Shown: positions 17,665 to 26,353 of the stretch, piece by piece
Numbering within the stretch: the stretch's first letter is position 1
Layout: each line of letters opens with the position of its first letter
Origin: Paludibaculum sp.
GTDB lineage: Bacteria; Acidobacteriota; Terriglobia; Bryobacterales; Bryobacteraceae
Length of the DNA stretch: 48,929 nt
Reading direction: 5' to 3'
Assembly: GCA_029973955.1 (NCBI GenBank)
Contig: JARKQJ010000212.1
Coordinates: forward strand, 1 to 48,929
Position numbers and translations under genes: made by a program
The notes under the pieces: model-generated
The model's input: only the letters and a program-made list of their open reading frames with translations
Databases searched by the model: none
What the model was told of the DNA's origin: nothing

Positions 17665-19125
17665 TCACCCCCCGCGCTTGCGCACCTGAATGCCCAGCCG
17701 CTTGATCTTCTGATTCAACGTCGAGAGCGGGATCTTCAGCCGGGCCGCGGCGTCGGTCTGCGAGTAGTTCACGCTTTCCAGCACTTCCGTGATTCGCTTG
17801 GCCTCGAACTCCGCCACGATCTCAAACAGTGAAGCGTCCGGACTCAACGCCTCTCCCGCCGGCCTCGGCATGCGCACGCCGGCCGAGTGCAGGAGCTGTT
17901 CCGGCAGCACGCTGGCCGGCACCGTCTCCGAGGTCGCCAGCACCACGGCGCGCTCCACGGCGTTCTCCAACTCACGGACGTTGCCCGGCCAGCTATAGTC
18001 CATCAGCATGTGGACCGCCTCTGGCTCAAACCGCAGCAGCGACCGCCCATGGGCGTCGAGAAACTTCTCGTTTTCGCGGCTGTAGACCTGGAAGAAGTGT
18101 TCCACCAGTTGCGGTATGTCTTCCTTGCGCTCGCGCAGCGGTGGCAGCGCGATGTTGATCACGTTCAAGCGGAAGTACAGATCCTGCCGGAACTTACCCT
18201 CTTCCACCAGGTGCTGCAGTTCGGCATTGGTGGCGGCCAGAATGCGCACGTCCACCTTGATGGTCTCCGTGGAGCCCAAGGGCATGAACTCGCGCTCCTG
18301 CAGAACCCGCAGCAGCTTCACTTGCATCTCGGAAGTCAGCGTGCCGATCTCATCGAAGAAAATGGTGCCCCGGTTGGCCGTTTCAAAATAGCCCTTGCGG
18401 TTGGAGACAGCCCCCGTGAAGGCGCCCTTGACGTGGCCGAAAAGCGTGGATTCCAGCAGGTCCGGCGGCAGAGACCCGGAGTTGACGCCGACGAAAACCT
18501 GGTCGGCCCGCGGACTGTTGGCATGAATCGCCTTGGCGATCAACTCCTTGCCGGTGCCCGTCTCGCCGGTGATCAGGATGTTGGACTTCGAGGGCGCCAC
18601 CTGCGCGACAAGGTCCAGCACCCGCAGCATGCGCTCGCTCTTGCCGACGATGTTGGGGAATGAATAGCGCTCCTTCAGCGCGCGGCGCAGTTCGACGTTC
18701 TCCCGCTCCAGACGCGTGCGCGCGATCTGGCGGTCGATCTCGATGAGGAGCTTTTCGTTATCCCAGGGCTTGGAGAAATAGTCGTTGGCGCCGGATTTCA
18801 GCGCCTCCACGGCCACCTCGATGGAGCCGTAAGCCGTAATCAGAAATACCGGGGTCTCAATGTCGCGCTTGCGGATCTCGTCCAGGACTTCCAGTCCCGA
18901 ACGGTCCGGCATCATCAGATCGAGCAGCACCAGGTCGTAAACGCTGGACTCCAGCCGCTTCAGTCCTTCCGTGGCGTTCTCGGCAGTCTGAACCGTGTAG
19001 CCCTCCATGTCGAGGAGCACTTCCAGCGATTCGCGGATGTCCACTTCATCATCGACAACAAGGATGCGGCCGCGGCTGGGTACGGCCGAAGACCCGGCCG
19101 CGGCCGGTGTTTCCTGATCAGGCAT
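17665..19125 (-). CDS. Sigma-54-dependent response regulator, NtrC family
   Basis: A 486-residue activator of RNA polymerase with sigma-54. Receiver domain residues 20-135 with phospho-acceptor D69 in LVLLDLMMPD; AAA+ domain with Walker A GETGTGKE, the sigma-54 contact loop GAFTGA, Walker B GTIFFDEIG and the arginine-finger region; C-terminal Fis-type helix-turn-helix ending KRLGIQVRKRGG. All motifs needed for sigma-54 activation are intact. Its ATG lies inside the 3' end of the kinase gene (8-base overlap), so the two are translationally coupled partners. Targets are unknown; the kinase operon itself has a -24/-12 type promoter, consistent with autoregulation. Confidence 0.96.
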   Translation of the reverse strand: MPDQETPAAAGSSAVPSRGRILVVDDEVDIRESLEVLLDMEGYTVQTAENATEGLKRLESSVYDLVLLDLMMPDRSGLEVLDEIRKRDIETPVFLITAYGSIEVAVEALKSGANDYFSKPWDNEKLLIEIDRQIARTRLERENVELRRALKERYSFPNIVGKSERMLRVLDLVAQVAPSKSNILITGETGTGKELIAKAIHANSPRADQVFVGVNSGSLPPDLLESTLFGHVKGAFTGAVSNRKGYFETANRGTIFFDEIGTLTSEMQVKLLRVLQEREFMPLGSTETIKVDVRILAATNAELQHLVEEGKFRQDLYFRLNVINIALPPLRERKEDIPQLVEHFFQVYSRENEKFLDAHGRSLLRFEPEAVHMLMDYSWPGNVRELENAVERAVVLATSETVPASVLPEQLLHSAGVRMPRPAGEALSPDASLFEIVAEFEAKRITEVLESVNYSQTDAAARLKIPLSTLNQKIKRLGIQVRKRGG

Positions 19126-22100
19126 TCACAGTCTTCCTATCGGCGGCGGGGAATTCCAGGCGGAAGGTGGCGCCTTCCCCCGGCACGGACTCGGCTTCAA
19201 TAATGCCGCCGTGCTCTTCCACAATGCCATAACTGACGCTCAGCCCGAGGCCCGTGCCCTTCTTCGCCGCTTTGGTGGTGAAGAAGGGATCGAAGATGCG
19301 AGTGAGCTGCTCGCGGGCGATCCCGGCGCCGGAGTCCGAGATCCGCACCTGCACCGTGCCGGCATCGCGCATCGTGACCACTTTCAACCTGCGGGGCGCG
19401 CCAAAGGGAAGATCCGTCATCGCATCGCGGGCGTTCAGCAGGAGATTCAGGAACACCTGCTGGAGCTTCCCGGAGTTGCCGCGAATGGTCGGCGCATCCT
19501 CGGTGAACTGCGTCTCCACCTGGATCCCATGCTTGTCGAGCTGGTGTTCCAACAGGCTCAGCGTCTCGCCCACTACGCGATTGAGGTCCAGCTTCTCGAA
19601 CTCGGCGCTGGAGGTGCGCGAGAAATTCAGTAGCGAGTTGACAATCTCGCTGGCCCGGAAGGTCTGCTTGGCGATCTTGTCCAGCAGCTTCGTCTTCTGC
19701 TCGTCTCCAATCACCTGCTTGGCCAGCATCTGCGCGTAAGTGGAGATGACGGCCAAGGGTGTGTTCACCTCGTGCGCCACGCCCGCGGCCAGCAGGCCGA
19801 TGGAACTCAGCTTGTCGGCCTGCACCAGGCGGCGCTCGAGGTTCTCGCGCTCAGTCACGTCGTCGAAGATCACCAGGCGGCCGATGCGCGCACCGTCGCG
19901 CGTCACCAATGGGGCAATGGCCAGGTTCACCACCACTTCGGGCCGCTCCGCCGCCTCGGCGGCCGGGCCGTGAGACCCGTTGCCGTTCGAGCCGTTGCCG
20001 TTCGAGCCGTTGCCGTTGCCGGCGCTCACGTGGAAGGCGTCGCGCCGCAGCGGAATCTTATAAAGCTGATGCACCTGGCTGTCGCCGCGCAACGCGTCGA
20101 AATGCGTGGCCATCTCCGCCGGAAAGAGATCGGCCAGGCGGCGATTGAGGGCGGCGTGGCGCGGGATCCCGGTCAGGCGCTCGATCTGCGAGTTCCAGCT
20201 CTCCACCCGGTCTTCCAGGTCGGCCGCCAGGATGCCGACGTTGATCGATTCGACAATGTTCTCGCTGAACTCCTTCAGCCGCTCATACTGCTCGGCCTTG
20301 GCCGCCAGCGAGCGGTAGAGGCGGGCGTTTTCCACCGCCATGGCGATGTAGCCCGCCAGCGAGGCCAGCAGGTCGATGTCGTCCGAGGAGAGGAAGTCGC
20401 CTTTGGTGGAACGGCTCACGCCCAGCCAGGCCAGCGTGCGGCCCCGGAAGATACAGGGCAGGTAGTAAGTGAGGTCCAGTTCGCCGATCGTCGCTCGGAC
20501 CGTCGGCTTCATGCCCCGCGTGACCACGTCGAGCGCATGCCGCGTGCGTTCAAAGAACAGATACGGGCCGTCCGAGGGGCGCGAGAGGAAACTCAGGTCC
20601 AGCGCCTCGCGGTTCAACTGCCGCTCCACGCCTTCGCGGTCCAGGGCCGTATGCAGGCGGAATCCGCTGCCGTCCTCTTCTGAGAGGAAAAACGCAATAT
20701 GGCCCACCGAGAGCGTGCTCAGCAGCCGCTCCCCCACGCTCCTCAGCGTGCGGTCCAGGTCCATCTCCGAAGAGAGCTCCCGGGCGAAGGAGATCAGCGT
20801 GCGCCGGTAGTCGAAACGATCTTTGTAGAAGATGTAGCGGTCCATCTGCTGCTGGATCCAGTTGCGCAGCGGCTCGAAGACGAAGGCCGCAATCAGCACC
20901 AGCAACACCACCGCCGTCGGACTCAGCTCATCGCGCTGTGAAAGCGCGAAGACCAGCATGCTGACGATCCCCATCACGGAGAGCGTCGCCAGCACGTACA
21001 CATAGCCCTGCTGGAAGATAATGTCCACGTCCATCAGCCGGTATCGCAGAATCGCGTAGGCCCAGGTGAGCGGGATGAACGCCAGCATGAGCACGCTGAG
21101 CCGCATGTTGGGCGAGGGCGCGGCGCCGAGGATGAACGGCGCGGCATAGAGCGCGGCGAACGGCACAATTCCGGCCAGCGTGCCATTGCGCAGCCACTTG
21201 ATCTGCTGCCGGACGATGGGATCGTCCGCGCGCCGGTAGCTCAGGTGCAGCAGCAGCGCTCCGGATAGGTAAGAGGCGCTGAATAGCAACAGCCACACGC
21301 GGTCCAGCAGCCAGCGGATCTCGAACAACGGCAAGGAGGTCTTCACCACGCCCATGGCGAAGCCGATCTGCAAAATGGTCAGCGAAATGGGCGGCAGGTA
21401 GATAGACCACACCTGGAACGCGCCCCACCGGCGGCGCGGCTCCGGGAACGTCAGGCAAAAGTGGACGAAGAGCGCGGGCGCCAGCAGCCCGCACGCCACG
21501 TTCGCGACGTAGATGGCGGTGTCAAACTCGTTCAGCTTACCGGTGTAGTGGAAGGTGTGCAGGATGAAACTGGCCAGGCACAGCAGATAGAAGTGCAGCG
21601 CCTTCGGCGCCTGATTGCGGCGGAAGAAGATGAAGAGACCGATGGCGAGATACGCGGCGCCGACGAAGTACTGGTAATAAAGGGCGCGGTCGCGGTTGGC
21701 GTCCGCCACAATCACCTTGGCGTTGATCTCGATCTCCTGGCGCTTCAGTGTGTAGGTAGCCTTGCCCCACACCCCGGCACGCCACAATAGTTGCGCCACG
21801 TCGTTGGAGTTGCGGACCGCGAAGCCGGGCGTGTTCTCCACCGGCGAGATCCTCAGCAGCACATCGCCCACGCGGATGCCGGCCAGTTCGGCCGGACCGC
21901 CCGGTTCGAGGAAGACCGCCTTCACGCGGACAGGCTGCGCCGGCGAGCTCAGGTCGAGATCGTCCATCCATGTGGCGCCGTCGTCAGGCTGGCGATAACG
22001 GGCCTGCTGCTGGTAGTTGACGCCGGCGCAAATGATCGCCGTCAAGGTCAGAACGACCAGCAGCGCGCCAACAAACTGGCTCTTCAACCCCTTGAGCAAG

Positions 22101-22135
22101 TCAGACACTCCAGGACGCGCGTCCTCTGAAGACAC
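19118..22135 (-). CDS. Membrane sensor histidine kinase with PDZ, GAF and PAS domains
   Basis: A 1005-residue kinase partner of the overlapping NtrC-type regulator. Order: TM helix 21-38; periplasmic PDZ domain about 65-145 (PGGPAELAGIRVGDVLL); further membrane segments about 155-420, with RYRLMDVDIIFQQGYVYVLA before the last ones; GAF about 450-605; PAS about 620-765; HisKA with phospho-His H788 in AGVAHEVNTPLAV; HATPase with N-box NLLLNARDA (897-905), DSGAG (934-938) and GTGLGLS (960-966). A Gly/Asn/Ser repeat at about 705-722 interrupts the PAS domain. The listed start is GTG with GGAGG only one base away, so a GTG nine codons downstream is also possible. A PDZ sensor suggests detection of unfolded or processed envelope proteins, by inference. 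Confidence 0.94.
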   Translation of the reverse strand: MSSEDARPGVSDLLKGLKSQFVGALLVVLTLTAIICAGVNYQQQARYRQPDDGATWMDDLDLSSPAQPVRVKAVFLEPGGPAELAGIRVGDVLLRISPVENTPGFAVRNSNDVAQLLWRAGVWGKATYTLKRQEIEINAKVIVADANRDRALYYQYFVGAAYLAIGLFIFFRRNQAPKALHFYLLCLASFILHTFHYTGKLNEFDTAIYVANVACGLLAPALFVHFCLTFPEPRRRWGAFQVWSIYLPPISLTILQIGFAMGVVKTSLPLFEIRWLLDRVWLLLFSASYLSGALLLHLSYRRADDPIVRQQIKWLRNGTLAGIVPFAALYAAPFILGAAPSPNMRLSVLMLAFIPLTWAYAILRYRLMDVDIIFQQGYVYVLATLSVMGIVSMLVFALSQRDELSPTAVVLLVLIAAFVFEPLRNWIQQQMDRYIFYKDRFDYRRTLISFARELSSEMDLDRTLRSVGERLLSTLSVGHIAFFLSEEDGSGFRLHTALDREGVERQLNREALDLSFLSRPSDGPYLFFERTRHALDVVTRGMKPTVRATIGELDLTYYLPCIFRGRTLAWLGVSRSTKGDFLSSDDIDLLASLAGYIAMAVENARLYRSLAAKAEQYERLKEFSENIVESINVGILAADLEDRVESWNSQIERLTGIPRHAALNRRLADLFPAEMATHFDALRGDSQVHQLYKIPLRRDAFHVSAGNGNGSNGNGSNGNGSHGPAAEAAERPEVVVNLAIAPLVTRDGARIGRLVIFDDVTERENLERRLVQADKLSSIGLLAAGVAHEVNTPLAVISTYAQMLAKQVIGDEQKTKLLDKIAKQTFRASEIVNSLLNFSRTSSAEFEKLDLNRVVGETLSLLEHQLDKHGIQVETQFTEDAPTIRGNSGKLQQVFLNLLLNARDAMTDLPFGAPRRLKVVTMRDAGTVQVRISDSGAGIAREQLTRIFDPFFTTKAAKKGTGLGLSVSYGIVEEHGGIIEAESVPGEGATFRLEFPAADRKTVNA
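19979..20021. repeat. 15-bp tandem repeat inside the kinase gene
   Basis: The unit GTTGCCGTTCGAGCC occurs at 19979-19993 and 19994-20008, followed by a partial third copy to 20021. It is in frame (five residues, N-G-N-G-S type on the minus strand), so copy number can change without breaking the gene. Confidence 0.85.
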
Positions 22136-22152
22136 GCCTCCACCGCCGTGTA

Positions 22153-22170
22153 TTGCACTTCAAGTGCCAA
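22153..22170 (-). promoter_or_regulatory. Sigma-54 (-24/-12) promoter before the sensor kinase
   Basis: On the minus strand the site reads TTGGCACTTGAAGTGCAA: GG (22168-22167) and GC (22156-22155) are separated by exactly 10 bases, as sigma-54 needs, and TTGGCAC matches the -24 element fully. The -12 element is GTGC rather than TTGC. The predicted start of transcription is about 8 bases before the listed GTG, which favours a slightly downstream translation start. The site is also palindromic (GCACTT-G-AAGTGC) and might bind a repressor instead. Confidence 0.55.
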
Positions 22171-22357
22171 TCCCTGAGGCCTCCGGCTGATTCAAAGCCT
22201 ACACCTATTATCAACTATTTACCAGGAAAAATCGGGCGCAGACGCAGCGAGCTTTACCGTTTTCGGGAACCGCCGCTCCCGTTTTTGGTTTCCTGTGCCA
22301 GGATGCGTACCAATGTAGGGCGTCATGTGGGTTAGATCGACCCGTCCGCCCGGGCGG

Positions 22358-23707
22358 TTACTTGGTTTCGAGGATGAACGTCGGCGCCAGCCCGCCGGCG
22401 GATGAGAAACCGCCCTGCGGCGAGGAGAGGCGGGCGGAGAATCCGCGCACCTTGCCCAGGAACGCATGCGGGGCGACATCGACGTTCAGGTCGCGGTAGA
22501 CCACATCGCCGTAGCTGTCCACGGGGAAGAGGATGGGGTGAGACTCGCGGCGCTCCTGCACGACAAAGGGGTTGCGCAGCGCCGCCCCCAGTGCGCGCTC
22601 CCAGGCGGAGTCGGCCACCTGCGCGCCATCGGTGGAATGGAGTTCGCCGGAATCGTCGTTGGGCCGCAGAATCAGGCCCGGGCGATTCTTGAGGATGTAG
22701 TCCACCAGATCGATGGTCTGGCCTTCGCGGGTCGTCTTGCCCTGGGCGACAATGCGGGTCCAGGGAATCGTGTCGCGGATCGCTTTGCGCTCTTCGGCCG
22801 GGAAATTCTCGGTAATGTTCTCGTCGCTGAGCAGCGCGAGCAACGCCCGCTTGCGTGTCATTTCCGCGCGGAAGCTGTTGACGACGCAGACCTTACGGTC
22901 CCGGTACGCCCGCACCAGCGGATGCGTCAGGTCGTAGCGCATCAAAAAGTCGTGCGCCCGGACGCCGCGGAAGACGACGTCGAGCTGCAGGTCGCCCCGG
23001 CGCAGCACGCCGTTGCGATAGTCGAGCTGATCCGGCGAAACGATTTCGGCCACCATGCCTTGAGCGCGCATCAGCTCCGCCAGCAGAACGTACTCGTGGG
23101 AGTCGATGGTGGCGAAAGGTTGGCCGAAGTCCAGAATGCCGACGTTGGGCGTGGTCTTGCCGCCAAAATCCTTCCATACCTTGAGGATGGAGGTGAGCAG
23201 CGGCTTCGACGAGCCGGGCTTGACCAGCTTGTAGCGCTTGCGGAACTCCTTCACCGGCGCGGCGTCATAGAACAGGTCCGCCAGGGCTTCTCCGTAGAGT
23301 ACGCCGTGAGGCATGTCGGCCAGCGGCGAAGTGAGGTGCATGCTGCCGTTGTTGACATGGGCTTCCAGCAGCGCGGCAACTTCCGAATGGTAACCAGGGT
23401 CCACCGCCGCCAGCATCTTCTCAGCGGGCAGCATGACCATCCGCGCCATCAGCGGAGGCCGCGAGAGCGCCAGTGTACGCACACGGTTGATGGCCGAAGA
23501 GAGCGCCTCGCCCGCGTTGACGAGATTCGTATACTGCCGGCGCGTCAGGAAGTGCGGCCGCAAGACCGGCGAGACGGGACGTCCGTTCACCACCAACTGG
23601 CGGCTGGCCATCTGCTCACGCAGCTGTGCCGTCCACGCGGCGGTCCGCTCAGTGTCCTGATCCAGAATTCGGTGAAAGCGGGCAATTGCCTCGCCCAACT
23701 GCGTCAT
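22358..23707 (-). CDS. ATP-grasp-like (circularly permuted type) conserved protein
   Basis: A 449-residue cytoplasmic protein. The C-terminal 250 residues resemble the circularly permuted ATP-grasp group: VCVVNSFRAEMTRKRALLALL, GLILRPNDDSGE, PFVVQERRE, and VVYRDLNVDVAPHAFLGKVRG followed by a Gly/Ser loop, as in enzymes that ligate peptides or glutathione-like compounds. The N-terminal 200 residues are mainly helical and unassigned. Reaction unknown; some members work with an alpha-E/transglutaminase partner, none of which is seen here. A possible extended -10 (TGCGATAAT, complement of 23729-23737) lies about 20 bases upstream of the ATG. No strong ribosome binding site is visible. Confidence 0.65.
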   Translation of the reverse strand: MTQLGEAIARFHRILDQDTERTAAWTAQLREQMASRQLVVNGRPVSPVLRPHFLTRRQYTNLVNAGEALSSAINRVRTLALSRPPLMARMVMLPAEKMLAAVDPGYHSEVAALLEAHVNNGSMHLTSPLADMPHGVLYGEALADLFYDAAPVKEFRKRYKLVKPGSSKPLLTSILKVWKDFGGKTTPNVGILDFGQPFATIDSHEYVLLAELMRAQGMVAEIVSPDQLDYRNGVLRRGDLQLDVVFRGVRAHDFLMRYDLTHPLVRAYRDRKVCVVNSFRAEMTRKRALLALLSDENITENFPAEERKAIRDTIPWTRIVAQGKTTREGQTIDLVDYILKNRPGLILRPNDDSGELHSTDGAQVADSAWERALGAALRNPFVVQERRESHPILFPVDSYGDVVYRDLNVDVAPHAFLGKVRGFSARLSSPQGGFSSAGGLAPTFILETK

Positions 23708-23883
23708 GGCGGGGGTCTTTTCGTCTTCATTATCGCATAGCGACCTGCCGCGAGGGAAGGCTACTACACGATTAGTTGAACGGAGCCAATTCCATAACTT
23801 AATGCAATTTAACGAGTTACTGGAAATTCAAGCATACACGGAACTAGGGTGTAACCGCGAAGTGAAACTCAGGCGAATCGATG

Positions 23884-24025
23884 GCCGGTCCGGTAACCAA
23901 AGCGTTACCGACCGCATCTGACGGGTAGAAGCTGGGGAGCACTCCTCCGATCCTCAGCTGCGTGCCTCACGGCGCGTTCCATGCGGGGGGCCAGTGCCCA
24001 ATCTGGCCTCCCGCTGTTCTTTTTT
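23884..24025 (+). ncRNA. Putative small RNA with three hairpins and an intrinsic terminator
   Basis: The 336-base gap 23708-24043 holds no credible protein gene, but its plus strand has three hairpins in a row: 23891-23897 with 23904-23910 (CGGTAAC arms); 23931-23938 with 23951-23958 (8 pairs, one G-U); and the terminator. The loop of the second is GCACTCCTCCGA, containing CTCCTCC, complementary to a Shine-Dalgarno sequence. No plus-strand gene lies upstream that would need this terminator. The 5' end is unknown: the left half of the gap is A/T-rich and could hold the promoter, but no clear -35/-10 pair was found. A competing 5-pair fold can hide the CUCCUCC. Confidence 0.35.
23983..24025 (+). 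terminator. Strong intrinsic terminator on the plus strand
   Basis: Bases 23983-23994 pair with 24003-24014 (12 pairs, one G-U) over an 8-base loop and are followed by TGTTCTTTTTT (24015-24025). The T-run exists only in the plus direction, so it does not serve the minus-strand peptidase gene ending at 24044. Confidence 0.75.
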
Positions 24026-24043
24026 CGGCACAGCCGCCCCGCC

Positions 24044-26080
24044 TCAGAGGTACTTCTTCAGCCACCCCAGCACTTCACCCATGTGGTGCCGGCTGTTCTC
24101 TCCTTTCAAAATCCAGTGGCCTTCATCGGGATAGAGCACCAGACGCGTGGGGACCTTCAAACGTTGCAGGAGCTTGAAAGTAGTCATGCTTTCGCTGAGC
24201 GGAACGCGGAAGTCCAGTTCGCCCTGGGTGATGAGCGTCGGCGTTTTGAAGGCTCCGGAGTAGCGGATGGGGCTCTGGTCGTTCCACTGGCCGCCCTTTT
24301 CCCAGACGGGCCCGCCCATGCGGAGTTCGCGGCTGAGGCCGCCGTCGTTGGTGCCATATTGCGACTCGTTATTAACGGCGCCGGCGTGGTTGACCAGGCA
24401 CTTGAACTGATTGGTGTGGCCGTTGAACCAGTTCATCAGGTAGCCGCCATAGCTGGCGCCGGCGGCGGCCTGCCGGGACTTGTCGATGAAGGGGTAGCGT
24501 TTGGCCGCTTCTTCAATGGCTTCAAGGATTTCCTGGGCGGGGCCGCGCAGCACGTCGCGCTCGATGTCGTCGGCAAACTGCTCGCCGAAGCCGGTGGAGC
24601 CGGTGTAGTTGGTTTCGAGAATGACGTAGCCGGGCGAGGCGAGCAGGTGGTTGTTCCAGCGGGTGGAGAAGGCGTCCTTGGACATCGCGTTTGGGCCGCC
24701 GTGCGGGAAGACGACGATGGGGTAGCGCTTCGCCTTATCGAAGAAGGGCGGCAGAATCATCAGGTTATGGATGCTCTTGCCGTTGGAGGCGGTGAACCGG
24801 AAGTGGACGGGCTCGGTGGTTTCGAGGGCGGCCACGCGGTCGGCGTTGAAGTTGGTGAGGAAGCGGTGTTTGGCGGTGGCGGGATCGAGCAGAACCACTT
24901 CGGGCGGCTGCGCGGAGGTTTGAAAACGGGCGATCAAACCGCCGGCGACGGGGCGGACGCCGGTGTAGCCTCCGCGGGTGACTTCGAAGAGGGCTTTGGG
25001 CGTGCCGCCGGTGGCGGAAGAGGTGAAAAGTGTGTCGAAACCGCTGTTTTCGGCGTCGAAATAGAGCGTTTTGCCGTCGTTTGAGAACGAAAACGCACCG
25101 ATGGAGCGATCCCAGGCGCCGTGGAGGAAGGTGGGCTTGGCGGAGTTGGGCCAGTCGAAGCGGACGAGGCGGGAGAGGGAGTAGAGACGTCCGCCCTGGA
25201 CGGGGTTCTTCTGGTGGACGGCATAGAGCGCGCCTGCTGGCGAGAACTCGGGATTGCCAAAACTCTGGCCGGGCTCGGTGAAGCGGCGCGGCTCGCCGCC
25301 GGCGGCGGGCACGAGGAAAAGATGCGTCTCGTTCTCGGCGTTCATGAGATCGTCGCGGTTGGTGGTGGCGGCGAAGACGACGCCCTGGCCGTCGGGGGTC
25401 CAGATGGCCTGAAGCTCCTGGCCTCCAGTGGGAGTGAAGACGCCGCCGAAGCCGGAGGAGGCGAACTGGGTGCCGGCGAGGAGATCGCGGGCGGCGCCGG
25501 AGGGCAGGGGTTGGACGAAGACGTGGGGCCGCTTTTCGTCGAGCCAGACGTTCCAGTAGCGGATGGGGAAGGTGTCGTAGACGCGGGCGGACCACTTGCG
25601 GGACTTGCGGTCGGCGATGGGATCGACATCGCTTTGGTACAGCAGGGCTTGGCCGTCGGGGCGCCATTTGGGACTGGAGGCGCCAGCGGGGGCATTGGTG
25701 ACGCGCTGGGCTTCGACGCCATGGAGGGGGAGGATGTAGATCTGGGGTGAGTCGTCCCCTTCGCGTTTGGCGGCGAAGGCGAGGCGGGTGCCGTCGGGCG
25801 ACCAGGTGGCGCCGGACTCGGCACCCTTGGTGAACGTGATGCGGCGGGGCGCGGCGGAGCCGTCGGAGGGCAGGAGCCAAAGGTCGGAGGCTTGTTTGGC
25901 GGGATCGTAATCGGGTTCAACGACGGAGACGACGATCCACTTGCCGTCGGGGCTGACGACGGGTTCGCCGACGCGCTTCATGAGCCAGAGGTCCTCGTGG
26001 GTCATGGCGTGTTTCTGAGCTAGGAGGCCGCCGGCGAGGGCTAGCGCGGCGAGGAGTGGTTTCCAGGTCATCACTGTCAT
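24044..26080 (-). CDS. S9 family prolyl oligopeptidase/acylaminoacyl peptidase, exported
   Basis: A 678-residue serine peptidase with a signal peptide (MTVMTWKPLLAALALAGGLL, cleaved near LLAQ), so periplasmic or outside. Residues about 30-410 form a WD40-like beta propeller (repeats such as SPDGKWIVVS, SPDGTRLAFAAK, WTPDGQGVVFA). The alpha/beta-hydrolase domain has the triad S543 in GASYGGY, D623 in GELDFRVP and H655 in DEGHWI. Family members cleave short peptides or acylated N-terminal residues. The frame runs upstream to 26656 antisense to the atp genes; the signal peptide fixes the start at 26080 or the ATG at 26071. It is divergent from the atp operon with only 30 bases between. Confidence 0.93.
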   Translation of the reverse strand: MTVMTWKPLLAALALAGGLLAQKHAMTHEDLWLMKRVGEPVVSPDGKWIVVSVVEPDYDPAKQASDLWLLPSDGSAAPRRITFTKGAESGATWSPDGTRLAFAAKREGDDSPQIYILPLHGVEAQRVTNAPAGASSPKWRPDGQALLYQSDVDPIADRKSRKWSARVYDTFPIRYWNVWLDEKRPHVFVQPLPSGAARDLLAGTQFASSGFGGVFTPTGGQELQAIWTPDGQGVVFAATTNRDDLMNAENETHLFLVPAAGGEPRRFTEPGQSFGNPEFSPAGALYAVHQKNPVQGGRLYSLSRLVRFDWPNSAKPTFLHGAWDRSIGAFSFSNDGKTLYFDAENSGFDTLFTSSATGGTPKALFEVTRGGYTGVRPVAGGLIARFQTSAQPPEVVLLDPATAKHRFLTNFNADRVAALETTEPVHFRFTASNGKSIHNLMILPPFFDKAKRYPIVVFPHGGPNAMSKDAFSTRWNNHLLASPGYVILETNYTGSTGFGEQFADDIERDVLRGPAQEILEAIEEAAKRYPFIDKSRQAAAGASYGGYLMNWFNGHTNQFKCLVNHAGAVNNESQYGTNDGGLSRELRMGGPVWEKGGQWNDQSPIRYSGAFKTPTLITQGELDFRVPLSESMTTFKLLQRLKVPTRLVLYPDEGHWILKGENSRHHMGEVLGWLKKYL

Positions 26081-26104
26081 CTTAACCGCGAGCCGCCGTA
26101 TACT
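26074..26104 (+). promoter_or_regulatory. Probable promoter of the atp operon
   Basis: A -10 hexamer TATACT (26099-26104) is preceded by CTGTCA (26074-26079) at a 19-base spacing. The predicted start of transcription falls on or next to the GTG at 26111, so the message would be leaderless, or the real start is the ATG at 26150. The -35 overlaps the first codons of the divergent peptidase gene. Confidence 0.45.
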
Positions 26105-26110
26105 GACGCT

Positions 26111-26353
26111 GTGAACCCCAACGAGCCGGAGAAGAAGGGTCTGAGCCCGATGGCAAAGGCGGGCGCCTATGCCGGGCTGGCGTTTGTGACGCCGATCAGC
26201 GGATGGATCTGCTACACGGCTGGCAAGTGGATGGACGCCAAGTACGGCACGGGCTACTGGGGGCTGGTGGGACTGATGCTGGGCTGCGCGGCGGGGATGT
26301 ATGAGACGTTCAGGCAGGCGGTGCGGATCGAGGGATTGGACCGGAAGAAATGA
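26111..26353 (+). CDS. atpZ: ATP synthase-associated small membrane protein AtpZ
   Basis: An 80-residue protein with two membrane helices (about 18-36 and 47-64) joined by the short loop AGKWMDAKYGTG, the form of the AtpZ family that is encoded just before atpI in many F-type ATP synthase operons and is thought to help assemble the c-ring or carry magnesium/calcium. The GTG at 26111 gives 80 residues; the ATG at 26150 (MAKAGAYAG) with AAGAAGGG ten bases before it gives 67 residues and may be the true start. Its TGA overlaps the next ATG (ATGA), so translation is coupled. Confidence 0.8.
   Translation: MNPNEPEKKGLSPMAKAGAYAGLAFVTPISGWICYTAGKWMDAKYGTGYWGLVGLMLGCAAGMYETFRQAVRIEGLDRKK

Noticed and set aside
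22264..22286. Small plus-strand hairpin followed by five T
   Set aside because: Only five pairs; could be chance, and no plus-strand transcript is expected.
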